Below are positions 23,908 through 32,084 of a stretch of DNA of 64,000 nt, piece after piece. The position numbers were made by a program, and so were the translations under genes. A model generated the notes under the pieces. It was not told the origin of the DNA and made no database searches. It was given only the letters and a program-made list of their open reading frames with translations. Location: contig SHZU01000007.1 of the NCBI GenBank assembly GCA_009692115.1, forward strand, positions 1 through 64,000, read 5' to 3'. Origin of the DNA: Gemmatimonadota bacterium. Lineage in GTDB: Bacteria > Gemmatimonadota > Gemmatimonadetes > Gemmatimonadales > GWC2-71-9. Positions within the stretch are counted from its first letter, which is position 1, and each line of letters begins with the position of its first letter.

Positions 23908-25806
23908 CTAACTGTCCTTGAGGTACTGGTCGAACCACTCCAGGAGATCGAGCAGGACCTGTTTCGAGTTCTCCCGCCCGCCCACGTAGTAGGTCTCCCC
24001 CGGGTAGACCTTGTATTTGACGACCTTGTTGAGCCGGTCGAGGGCATGGACGAACTCGAGGGAGGCCGGGATCGGGTAGACGCCCGGCCGCCACGCCTGG
24101 GTAACCCCGTCGCCATGGAGCACGAAGGCCGGCGTGGTGACCGCTGCCGCCGAGAAGATCGAGGAATTCCGCCGGTAGACCGCGGCGCTGTCCGGGTAGG
24201 GGCCCCATTCGTAGGCATTGAGCTTCGAATGCTGAAGCTCGGTGTTGTAGCTCTGAAAACCGATCCAATCAGCGTAGCCCGATTGGGGCGCCGCCGCCTG
24301 AAACACCCCGGGCGCGTGGGCGATGGCTCCCATGCTCATGATCCCGCCGTAGCTGTTGCCGGTAATGCCCATCCGGGAGGCCTGGACGTAGGGGAGCGTC
24401 TTGAGCAAGGCCACACCCTGGACCACGTCCCGAAGGTCGCAATGGGTCCAACACGGGTTGTTGGCGTCCTCGAAGGCCTTCCCGTAGCCGGAACTGCCCC
24501 GAATGTTCGGGGCCAGGACGGCGTAGCCCATCTGGGCCAGGAACTGGGCCTGCGGCAAGTAGGTGTCGCTGAACTGTCCGGTCGGGCCGCCGTGGATGTA
24601 GAGGATACCGGGGAGCTTTTCCCCCGGGCGGATCAGGGCCGGGCGGTAGAGATAGCCCGTGATCGTGAACCCGTCGCTTTGATAGGTGACTTTTTCCGGA
24701 GCGATGAGGGTCTTCTCGATTTCCGGGGTGATCGACGTGGTCAGGGCCTTGGTCGCTCCCCCGGCCGCGGCGACGAGATAGAGATCCGCGGGCCGGGTCG
24801 GGGTGGCGAGTGTAAACGCGATCTTGCTCCCGTCCGGAGACCACTCGGGTGAGGCGGCCACCCCCCGGGTGACCGGCACGACGATCCGGGCGGCCCCGCC
24901 GGTTGCCGCGACGATTCGAAGGTCTTGGGTTCCGTTGTGGAGCGACGCAAAGACCACCGAGGAGCCGTCAGGCGACCATTTCGCATCACTTTGGTCGGCC
25001 GCTTCCGGGGCGAGTTGCCGCGGGGCCCCGCCGTCGAGGCCGGCGACCCAATAGTTGATCCAGCCGCTTCGGTGCGACCGGAAGAGGACCGATTTCCCAT
25101 CGGGGGAAAGCAGCGGATATCCGAACCGGGCTCGGGGGCTCATGGTGCCGTAGTCGAACAGGTCTTGATCGGTGGCGATGACTCGGGACGCGCCTCCCGC
25201 CGCCGGTACCATCATGATCTCATGGTCGGCCCAGCGGTCGTCCGAGCGAATGTAAAGCAATGACCGGCCGTCGGGGGTCCACACGGGGTAGGTTTCGTAG
25301 CGTGGGTCGCTGGTAACCTGAAGCACCTTGCCGGTGGCGACGTCGACGCTCCAGAGGTCGAATTGACCGTACCGCAGGGCCGAGAACGCGATGGTCTTCC
25401 CGTCCGGCGACCAGCTCAGGGCATTGATCCGGGCGCCCAGATTGGTGAGCCGGCGGTCGGTGCCGGCCGCGAGATTCCAGAGCCAGATCTCGGGGTTGCC
25501 CCCCTTGTCGCTCAGGTACACGAGGACGTCGCCCCGGGGAGCGAGGCGGACGAGTCCGGTCGCGATCTCCCGGGTGACTCGGACGGGAGCCCCGCCATCC
25601 ACCCCCACGCTCCAGATCGCCCCCCCGCCGAGCGACGACGGATAAAGAATCCGGCTCCCATCCGGGCTCCATAGCGGCCCCTCGCCCGCCACCAGCGACC
25701 CCACCGAAACCACCCGCTCCGCCACCGCCGCCGCCTGGCCGAGCGCCGAGCGCCGAGCGCCGAATGCCGAGATCACCACGAGCCCCACCACGATCCGTCG
25801 CATCAT
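23908..25806 (-). CDS. S9 family peptidase with TolB-like propeller; catalytic His not visible
   Basis: 632 residues. Signal region MMRRIVVGLVVISAFG runs into a heptanucleotide-encoded stretch (ARRSALGQ). Residues 40-370 carry PD40/TolB-type blades such as LWSPDGSRILYPS, LSWSPDGKTIAFS and EWSPDGSKIAFT. The C-terminal alpha/beta hydrolase has GITGNSYGGIMSMGA (Ser near 488). Where S9 enzymes show YPGEGHG the sequence is YPGETYYVGG, so the usual catalytic His is Tyr, and the Asp candidate (HGDGVT) is atypical. It may be an inactive or re-purposed peptidase. ATG overlaps the stop of the truncated paralogue upstream. Confidence 0.82.
   Translation of the reverse strand: MMRRIVVGLVVISAFGARRSALGQAAAVAERVVSVGSLVAGEGPLWSPDGSRILYPSSLGGGAIWSVGVDGGAPVRVTREIATGLVRLAPRGDVLVYLSDKGGNPEIWLWNLAAGTDRRLTNLGARINALSWSPDGKTIAFSALRYGQFDLWSVDVATGKVLQVTSDPRYETYPVWTPDGRSLLYIRSDDRWADHEIMMVPAAGGASRVIATDQDLFDYGTMSPRARFGYPLLSPDGKSVLFRSHRSGWINYWVAGLDGGAPRQLAPEAADQSDAKWSPDGSSVVFASLHNGTQDLRIVAATGGAARIVVPVTRGVAASPEWSPDGSKIAFTLATPTRPADLYLVAAAGGATKALTTSITPEIEKTLIAPEKVTYQSDGFTITGYLYRPALIRPGEKLPGILYIHGGPTGQFSDTYLPQAQFLAQMGYAVLAPNIRGSSGYGKAFEDANNPCWTHCDLRDVVQGVALLKTLPYVQASRMGITGNSYGGIMSMGAIAHAPGVFQAAAPQSGYADWIGFQSYNTELQHSKLNAYEWGPYPDSAAVYRRNSSIFSAAAVTTPAFVLHGDGVTQAWRPGVYPIPASLEFVHALDRLNKVVKYKVYPGETYYVGGRENSKQVLLDLLEWFDQYLKDS
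25738..25772. repeat. Heptanucleotide array (GCCGAGY)n, 5 units, in the signal-peptide region of the S9 gene
   Basis: On the plus strand: three GCCGAGC units, then GCCGAAT and GCCGAGA. Read by the gene on the minus strand it encodes SAFGARRSALG within or just after the signal peptide. The length is 35 bases, not a multiple of three, so a change of one unit would move the coding frame. Confidence 0.8.
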
Positions 25807-26347
25807 TGATCCCTCAGGTATGCGTTGAAAAACTCCACCATGTCGAGAAACATTTGTCGTTGATTGGTTGGGTTGTTGACGTAACAGTTCTCGTTCGGAT
25901 ACGTCCTGTAGCTGAACACCTTGTAGTAGCGTTCGAGTCCGTCCGCGAATTTCTTCGAGGCGTGGGAGTTGGGGAACCGTCCGGTGCCGTGAACCAGCAT
26001 GACCGGTGTTTCGATCTTGCTCACGTCATAGTACGGCGAACTGCGCTGGTAGAGCGCTTTGGTCTCGGGTGACAAGGGTCCGTACTCGTAATCCAACAAC
26101 TTGACGTGACGATACTCCTGCTCGGTGTAGCAGTCGATCCAGTCGCCATACCCGGCGCCGGACACCGCCGCCTGAAAAAAGCCCGGAGCAAAGGTGATGG
26201 CTGAGAGGGTCATACAGCCGCCGTAACTGGTGCCGGTAATCCCGATCCGCGCGGCGTTGACGTAGGGAAGTTTCTTCAGGTAGTTGGCACCCGCCTTGAC
26301 GTCCTCGAGGTCACCGTGGCCCCAGTCCTTTGCCGGCTCACGGCGGG
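25803..26347 (-). pseudogene. C-terminal remnant of an S9 family peptidase
   Basis: The frame is open from about 26347 and reads AKDWGHGDLEDVKAGANYL, then RIGITGTSYGGCMTLSA with the S9 nucleophile elbow, followed by the rest of the hydrolase domain to TAG-free end at the TGA overlapping the next ATG. There is no propeller and no start codon before the nucleophile; the only ATG lies inside the elbow. As in the downstream paralogue, the His position reads YPNENCYV. Homology to S9 stops a few codons before the stop of the adjacent BNR gene, so a deletion joined the two. The family length would be 600 or more residues; about 180 remain. Confidence 0.8.
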
Positions 26348-29260
26348 TTAGCGGGGCCGGCCGAGGATCCGGTCGAGCGCGCCCAATCGGTCCGTCACGG
26401 CCGCGACGGTCGAGGCCGTGGGTTCCTGGTCGGCTCCTTGGAGGGTGCCGTAGAGTTGTTGCAACTGGCCTAACAATCCCGAGAGCGCTGGCGTCTGGTC
26501 GGCGCCGGCTATCCGGCCGGCGGCATCGGAAATCCTCCGTGACAGGACGAATTGCCGCCGGAGGGCTGCCGTCGAGGTCCTGACCCGGGGATCCATCCGG
26601 ACGCGGAACGACTGCGTCGTGCTCACGCCATTGACGGTGAGCCGGGCCTGATAGCGGCCTGGCATTACCCAGACGCCGTCGGGTTCCTTGTCGGTTTGCC
26701 CTTTGATGGCCGCAATCGGGAATGAGCGGCTGAAGCCCTCGGGCTCCGGATACTTGAGGTCCCAGAGGAACCGGTGGGCGCCAGCGGTTGCCTTGAGAAC
26801 CCGAGTCGGCCGGATCCAGTACGCCGGCACATTTCCCTCGTCGGCAATCGCTGCCGCGGCTTGGTCGCTCGAGTACCGGCGAACCACTCCCCCGGTGGAG
26901 TCGAGAATCTCGAGGCTGATCGGGCCGGAGGCGGTCTTGGCCAGCCAGTAGTCGATGATCGCGCCATCGGGCGGATTCTGGCCGGCGGGCTCCTCCGGCG
27001 GAATCGGGGTGTCGGTGTTCATGTTCCAGCGCACCCGGGTGGCCGTCTGGAGCGTGAAGAGTACGGCGTCCCGCCGGGCGGTTTCCCCGGTCAGTTGCCG
27101 AAGCGGCGTGATGTTATCGAGAATCCAGAAGCCGCGGCCGTGGGTGCCGACGACGAGATCATCGTCTTTGATGACGAGGTCGCGAATCGAGGTGGCCGGG
27201 AGGTTCCGCCGGAGCGACTGCCAGTGGTCGCCGTCATCGACACTCACGTACACGGTGGTTTCGCTTCCGGCAAACAGGAGTCCCCTCCGCTTCGGGTCTT
27301 CGCGGACCGCGTTGATGGTGGCGCCGGTTGGAATGCCTTCGGTGATGTGCGTCCAGGTGCGGCCGCCGTCCCGGGTCCGGTAGATGTGGGGCGTCAGGTC
27401 GCTCAAGCGGAGCGTGTTGATCGCGGCATAGGCGGTGAGCGGATCGAAGTGGGAGGCGTCGATCAAGGAGACCTTGGCCCACGGGGTCAGGGCGGGGGGC
27501 GTCACGTTCTTCCAGGTCCGTCCGCCATCTACCGTCAGATGGATGAGCCCGTCGTCGGTTCCGGCCCAGAGGATGTTCTCCCGGAGATACGACGGCGCCA
27601 CGGTGTAGATCACGCCAGGGTGCCGGGCCATCGCCACCGGAGTGGTGGCGTAGCGTCCCACATTCGGCGGGACCACCGAATCCGTCCGGGTCAGGTCGGG
27701 GCTGATCTCGGTCCACGAGTGGCCGCCGTTCAGCGTCTTCCAGACCGTATTGGTTGCGAAGTAGAGCGCTCGCGGGTTGACCGTCGAGAACACGACCGGG
27801 GCGGTGCGGAGGGCTCGGTACCCGGGCGACCGGAACGGCTTCGGGGCCACGTCCTGAACCTGACCGGTCCGCCGGTCGAACCGGGTCACCTTGCCGCCAT
27901 ACACGACGTCGGGATCCAGCGGGTCGGCGGCGACGTAGCCGTACTCCTCGACGCCGACGGGGGTCCAGTCTCGAAAGGTGATCTGGCCGCCATCGCCGCG
28001 GCTCCGGACGCAGGCTGAGCCGCTCTCCTGCTGGCCGCCGCAGACCCGGTACGGAAACGCGTTGTCAGTGGACACATGGTAGAACTGGGCCGTCGGTTGA
28101 TTGTACCAGCTGCTCCAGGTCTCGCCACCGTTGACCGTAATGACCGCGCCTTGGTCAACGGCCATCAGGATGATGTCCGGGTTGGCCGGGTTGATCCAGA
28201 TCCGATGGTAGTCATCGCCGCCCGGTGCCCCCTTCATGGCGGTGAAGGTTCGCCCGCCGTTCACCGATTTCCACGCCACGACACTCGCCGTGTACACGAT
28301 GTCCGGATTCGTCGGATGGACTTTCACCTCCGCGAAGTCCGACGCCCGCGACACGATCCGGGGGTCGTCAGAGATCCGAGTCCAGGTCTCGCCGGCGTCA
28401 TCGGAACGATAGAGATATCCCCCGTCGCGGAGGTCGGCCGTCAGAAACAGCCGGCTCGGCGTACTCGGCGCGACGGTCAGGCCGATTCGGCCCAGTCCAT
28501 CCTTCTCAAACGTCGGGAGGCCTTGGGTCAGTTGGCGCCAGGTCTTCCCGCCGTCAACCGATTTGAACAGGCCGGTACCGGGCCCATTCCAGGCCCCGTT
28601 TTCCCACGGTGCCTGCCGTGCCTCCCAGAGCGCGGCGTAAACGACGTCGGGGTTGACCGGATCAAGGACCACATCGATGGCCCCGGTATTCTCGTCGGAC
28701 CCCAAGACCTTGGTAAACGTTCGGCCGCCGTCGGAAGAGACGAAAAGCCCCCGTTCGGCGTTCGGTCCGTACGGGTGGCCGAGCACCGCGACGAAGAGCC
28801 GGTTTGGATCGCGGGGGTCGACGACGATTTGGGGAATTTGCTGGCCGTCGCGGAGTCCGAGGTGCTGCCAGGTCCGCCCGGCATCAGCGGACCGGTAAAT
28901 CCCGTTGCCGGTGGACAGATCGGGCCGCTGGAGTCCTTCGCCGCTCCCGACGTAGATGATATCCGGATTGGACGGCGCGATCGCGATCGCCCCGATCGAC
29001 CCCGTGGACTGCTCATCGAAGATCGGACTCCAGGTCCGCCCGAAATCGGTGGTCTTCCACACCCCGCCATTGACCACGCCGATATAAAACAGGTTGGGTT
29101 TTCCGGGAACCCCGACCGCCGCCTTGGTCCGGCCGGCCCGGTGGGGTCCGATGTCCCGCCAGGTCAGTCCGTCGAGTAGCCGGGGTTCAAACCCTTGCGC
29201 GGCGGCCGCCGCGTTCAAGCCGAGGACCAACCCGAGTGCCAACCGGAGGCGAACGAACAT
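26348..29260 (-). CDS. Large exported sortilin-like BNR/VPS10-type beta-propeller protein (second copy)
   Basis: 970 residues, signal peptide MFVRLRLALGLVLGLNAAAAAQ. BNR-type repeats include NGGVWKTTDFGRTW, GNGIYRSADAGRTW, GLFVSSDGGRTF and GYLYRSDDAGETW. The opening LLDGLTWRDIGPHRAGRT mirrors LLNGLAWRNVGPFRGGRA of the copy at 13733-16900, so they are paralogues. The C-terminal region again holds a sandwich with FLWDLKYPEPEGF and a helical tail (about residues 880-970). Function unknown; no catalytic residues assigned. Its 3' end is fused against an S9 peptidase remnant. Confidence 0.88.
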   Translation of the reverse strand: MFVRLRLALGLVLGLNAAAAAQGFEPRLLDGLTWRDIGPHRAGRTKAAVGVPGKPNLFYIGVVNGGVWKTTDFGRTWSPIFDEQSTGSIGAIAIAPSNPDIIYVGSGEGLQRPDLSTGNGIYRSADAGRTWQHLGLRDGQQIPQIVVDPRDPNRLFVAVLGHPYGPNAERGLFVSSDGGRTFTKVLGSDENTGAIDVVLDPVNPDVVYAALWEARQAPWENGAWNGPGTGLFKSVDGGKTWRQLTQGLPTFEKDGLGRIGLTVAPSTPSRLFLTADLRDGGYLYRSDDAGETWTRISDDPRIVSRASDFAEVKVHPTNPDIVYTASVVAWKSVNGGRTFTAMKGAPGGDDYHRIWINPANPDIILMAVDQGAVITVNGGETWSSWYNQPTAQFYHVSTDNAFPYRVCGGQQESGSACVRSRGDGGQITFRDWTPVGVEEYGYVAADPLDPDVVYGGKVTRFDRRTGQVQDVAPKPFRSPGYRALRTAPVVFSTVNPRALYFATNTVWKTLNGGHSWTEISPDLTRTDSVVPPNVGRYATTPVAMARHPGVIYTVAPSYLRENILWAGTDDGLIHLTVDGGRTWKNVTPPALTPWAKVSLIDASHFDPLTAYAAINTLRLSDLTPHIYRTRDGGRTWTHITEGIPTGATINAVREDPKRRGLLFAGSETTVYVSVDDGDHWQSLRRNLPATSIRDLVIKDDDLVVGTHGRGFWILDNITPLRQLTGETARRDAVLFTLQTATRVRWNMNTDTPIPPEEPAGQNPPDGAIIDYWLAKTASGPISLEILDSTGGVVRRYSSDQAAAAIADEGNVPAYWIRPTRVLKATAGAHRFLWDLKYPEPEGFSRSFPIAAIKGQTDKEPDGVWVMPGRYQARLTVNGVSTTQSFRVRMDPRVRTSTAALRRQFVLSRRISDAAGRIAGADQTPALSGLLGQLQQLYGTLQGADQEPTASTVAAVTDRLGALDRILGRPR

Positions 29261-29326
29261 AGGAGCCCCTTGATCTCTGACTGTGATACTCGCAACCTAA
29301 CGAGCAGTGCCGCCCCACCCAAAACG

Positions 29327-29340
29327 GCCGAGTGCCGAGC
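29327..29340. repeat. Heptanucleotide repeat, 2 units, intergenic
   Basis: GCCGAGT GCCGAGC directly downstream of the acyl-CoA synthetase-like gene stop and before the BNR gene start region. The same unit is found as longer arrays within that synthetase gene. Confidence 0.65.
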
Positions 29341-29343
29341 CCA

Positions 29344-30822
29344 TCATTCACCGCCGAAGAGCCGACGCAGATCCTGCTTGACCACCTTTCCCATCGCGTT
29401 CCGCGGCAATTCCTCCACGAACCGGATGTCCTTCGGCACCTTGTAGAGCGCCAGGCGTTCCTTGAGCCAACTCCGGAACGGCCCCGCCGCGAGTTCGGAT
29501 CCTGGGGCCGGTACCACTGCGGCCGCGATCCGTTGGCCCAAGTCGGGATCGGGCAGTGCCACCACGGCACAGTCGGTGACGTCTGGGTGCTCGCGGGCCA
29601 ACTCCTCGATCTCGAGCGCCGAAATCTTGTAGCCGGCCGATTTGATGATGTCGGTGCTCTCGCGGCCCAAAATCCGGTAGTAACCGGCCTCGATCAGCGC
29701 CACGTCACCGGTGCCGAACCAGCCATCCTTGAAACTCCGGGCGGTGTCGTCGGGCCGGCCCCAGTACTCGTGGAACACTTGGGGCCCGCGGACCTCGATC
29801 TGGCCCGGTTGCCCCGCCAAAACGGGGGCGCCGGTTTCGTCGGTCAGCCGGATCTCCACGTTAGGTAGGGGCTGTCCGACGGTGCCGGCCCGGCGCTCCC
29901 CGTGGAGGGGATTGGACAGCGCCATGCCGATTTCCGTCATCCCATACCGCTCGAGGAGGCGGTGACCGGTGATGCCCTCCCAGCGGATCAGCACCCCCAC
30001 CGGAAGCGCGGCCGAGCCGGACATCATCAGCCGAAGACCGCGGGCTCCAGCAGACCAACGGGCCCGGGTCGGGGGGTCGGCCGCGTCCCACGCGGCGATC
30101 AGCCGGTTGTAAATCGTCGGGACCGCCGTGAAGACGGTTATCTCGCCCGAGGCCAAGCGATCCCAGGCCCGGATCGGTTCAAAGGGATCGAGGAACTCGA
30201 CGCTGGCCCCCACCCACAACGCCGAGGAGAGGGCGTTGATGATGCCGTGAATATGGTGCAGCGGCAGGACATGAAGGCTCCGGTCGCTGGCGGTCCATCC
30301 CCAGGCGTCCACCAAGGTTTCGATCTGGGCTGCCAGCGCCCCGCGGGAGGTCACCACGCCTTTGGGCCGTCCCGTCGTTCCGCTGGTGTACACGATGAGG
30401 GCTCGGGCTCGGCACTCGGCACTCGGGGCTCGGCACTCGGCGAGGGGTGCTTCGGGTTGGAGCAATTGGTCGGTGGTGAGGAACGGGATCCGGCGGGCTT
30501 CGGCCAGGGGGCGTAGGCGGTCAGAGAGGGCCGGGGATGCGATGGCCAAGCCGGCCCCGCTGTCGTCGAGGATGTACTCGAGCTCGCGGGCCGGATGCGA
30601 GAGGGCCAGTGGCACGGCGATCGCGCCGGCCCCCCAAATCGCCTGCTGCACCGCCACGTGAATGAACCCCGGCGGCACCAGGAAGACTACTCGGGCTTCG
30701 CCCCCGCCGAGTGCCGAGTGCCGAGCGCCGAGCGCCGAGCGCCGAGCCAATTCGGCATAGGTATGGCTGACGCCGTCCTGGTAGATGGCGGCGCGGGTGC
30801 CGAACCGGGCAAGGTCGATCAT
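29344..30822 (-). CDS. Adenylate-forming acyl-CoA synthetase, malonyl/methylmalonyl-CoA synthetase-like
   Basis: 492 residues. ANL-family motifs: P-loop VYTSGTTGRPKGVV near 141-154, ERYGMTEIGMALSNP (A5), WFGTGDVA (A7), RILGRESTDIIKSAGYKIS (A8 hinge) and the C-terminal catalytic Lys in NAMGKVVK. The KISALEIE and TEIGMALSNP wording resembles ACSF3/MatB proteins that activate malonate or methylmalonate. Two heptanucleotide arrays insert ARRSALGARHSALG near residue 26 and AECRAPSAECRA just ahead of the P-loop. Both arrays span 42 bases and keep the frame. Cytoplasmic. Confidence 0.88.
   Translation of the reverse strand: MIDLARFGTRAAIYQDGVSHTYAELARRSALGARHSALGGGEARVVFLVPPGFIHVAVQQAIWGAGAIAVPLALSHPARELEYILDDSGAGLAIASPALSDRLRPLAEARRIPFLTTDQLLQPEAPLAECRAPSAECRARALIVYTSGTTGRPKGVVTSRGALAAQIETLVDAWGWTASDRSLHVLPLHHIHGIINALSSALWVGASVEFLDPFEPIRAWDRLASGEITVFTAVPTIYNRLIAAWDAADPPTRARWSAGARGLRLMMSGSAALPVGVLIRWEGITGHRLLERYGMTEIGMALSNPLHGERRAGTVGQPLPNVEIRLTDETGAPVLAGQPGQIEVRGPQVFHEYWGRPDDTARSFKDGWFGTGDVALIEAGYYRILGRESTDIIKSAGYKISALEIEELAREHPDVTDCAVVALPDPDLGQRIAAAVVPAPGSELAAGPFRSWLKERLALYKVPKDIRFVEELPRNAMGKVVKQDLRRLFGGE
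30401..30442. repeat. Heptanucleotide array, 6 units, just 5' of the P-loop codons of the synthetase gene
   Basis: On the plus strand the units read CTCGGCA or close variants (CTCGGGG, CTCGGCG), that is GCCGAGY on the coding strand. It encodes the AECRAPSAECRA stretch. Total 42 bases, so the frame is kept. Confidence 0.8.
30706..30747. repeat. Heptanucleotide array, 6 perfect units, near the 5' end of the synthetase gene
   Basis: Two GCCGAGT and four GCCGAGC units on the plus strand with no mismatch, the cleanest array in the window. It lies on the opposite strand orientation from the array at 30401 and encodes ARRSALGARHSALG. It is 42 bases long. Confidence 0.88.
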
Positions 30823-30913
30823 GGGGGAAAGGTCGGGGGCCGGGGAATGGCCCGCAAGGACTCTTGCGGGCTGGTCCGAGTGAGGACATTGAGGTCACAC
30901 GAATCCAACCCCG

Positions 30914-31486
30914 GTGGTTCTCTACGGCGAGCACGTTCAGCTCGAGCCGCTCGACCATCGCCACATCGACGATTTGCTGGACGCCGCGCAAAACGACGAC
31001 ATCTGGCGATACATGCCGGTGCCGCGACCCGCCACGCGGGTTGTTGTGGAGCAATTGATCGACAAAGCCTGGAAGGCCGCCTCCGAAGGCCTCGAGATTC
31101 CGTTCACGACCATCGATGATAAATCCGATCGGGCAGTCGGTTCGACGCGGTACCTCGACATTCACCGGTCGGATCGAATCCTGGAGATCGGGTGGACCTG
31201 GCTCGGCGTCGGTGCCCAACGGACCCCGATCAATACTGAGTGCAAGCTGTTGCTGCTCCGGCATGCTTTTGACCACTTGGGGGCCTTGCGGGTCCAGCTC
31301 AAGACCGATGGTCGGAATACCAGGTCGCAGCAGGCCATCGAACGCCTGGGCGCCGTCAAGGAGGGTGTGCTTCGGCGGAACCGGCTGATGTGGGACGGGG
31401 TCCGCCGCGACACGGTGTACTCCAGCATCCTGGATGACGAATGGCCCGCCGTGAAGACCCGTCTCGAAGGGTTCCTTGCTCGCTGA
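30914..31486 (+). CDS. GNAT family N-acetyltransferase (RimJ/RimL-like)
   Basis: 190 residues from a GTG giving VVLYGEHVQLEPLDHRHIDDLL, the standard opening of the RimJ/RimL-type GNAT group. Further marks are GSTRYLDIH, LEIGWTWLGVGAQRTPINTE (acetyl-CoA pyrophosphate loop region) and LKTDGRNTRSQQAIERLGAV, with NxRSxxAIExLGA being the group signature near the C-terminus (split here across two phrases). Substrate unknown: protein N-terminus, amino acid or antibiotic. Overlaps the next gene by 11 bases. Confidence 0.87.
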   Translation: MVLYGEHVQLEPLDHRHIDDLLDAAQNDDIWRYMPVPRPATRVVVEQLIDKAWKAASEGLEIPFTTIDDKSDRAVGSTRYLDIHRSDRILEIGWTWLGVGAQRTPINTECKLLLLRHAFDHLGALRVQLKTDGRNTRSQQAIERLGAVKEGVLRRNRLMWDGVRRDTVYSSILDDEWPAVKTRLEGFLAR

Positions 31487-32075
31487 AGTTGCCGGGGCGC
31501 TCCGTTCGGCAGGGCAGGTCGCGGTACTGACCGGGGCCGGAGTATCGGCGGAAAGCGGGATCCCCACCTTTCGCGACACGATGACCGGTCCCTGGGCCGA
31601 CTACCGGCCCGAGGACCTCGCCACCCCCCGGGGGGTTCGGCGCAATCCCGATTTGGTCTGGAGCTGGTACCGAATGCGCCGTTCGGCGGCGGCGGCCGCT
31701 CGGCCTACCGCCGGCCATCTGGCGCTGGCGGCCTTGGAGCGGCTGGTACCGGGGTGCACGCTCATCACTCAGAATGTCGACGGGCCGCATGCCCGATCTG
31801 GGAGCCGGGACGTCGTGGAGCTTCACGGCAATATCGGGCGGGTCAAGTGTTTCGACTGCAGTCGGGTGCCCGAGACATTCGAGGACACCGAGGCGGTTCC
31901 CCGGTGCCCGGCATGCGGCGGGATGCTCCGGCCCGATGTCGTGTGGTTCGGTGAGGGCCTGCCGCCGCGAGCGTTGGAGCGGGCCCAGCAGGCCGCGGCG
32001 GGTGTGGAGGTGTTTCTCTCGATCGGCACCTCGAATGTGGTCGCGGCGCCGTGGCCCGACCCTCCCTCCGTCTAG
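31476..32075 (+). pseudogene. C-terminally truncated SIR2-family NAD-dependent deacylase
   Basis: 199 residues from a TTG that overlaps the GNAT gene. Sirtuin motifs are intact through most of the protein: LTGAGVSAESGIPTFRD, TQNVDGPH, the catalytic His in VELHGNI, four zinc cysteines (CFDC ... CPAC), DVVWFGEGLP and FLSIGTSNVVA. It then reads APWPDPPSV and stops. Bacterial CobB-type enzymes continue about 40 more residues with a VEIN-type strand that closes the NAD pocket. That part is absent, so I expect loss of activity. The oligopeptidase gene begins ten bases later, which suggests a deletion removed the end. Confidence 0.7.
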
Positions 32076-32084
32076 ATTTCATCG

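Noticed and set aside
26774-28018. 414-codon plus-strand ORF
   Set aside because: Antisense to the second BNR protein; shadow created by high GC.
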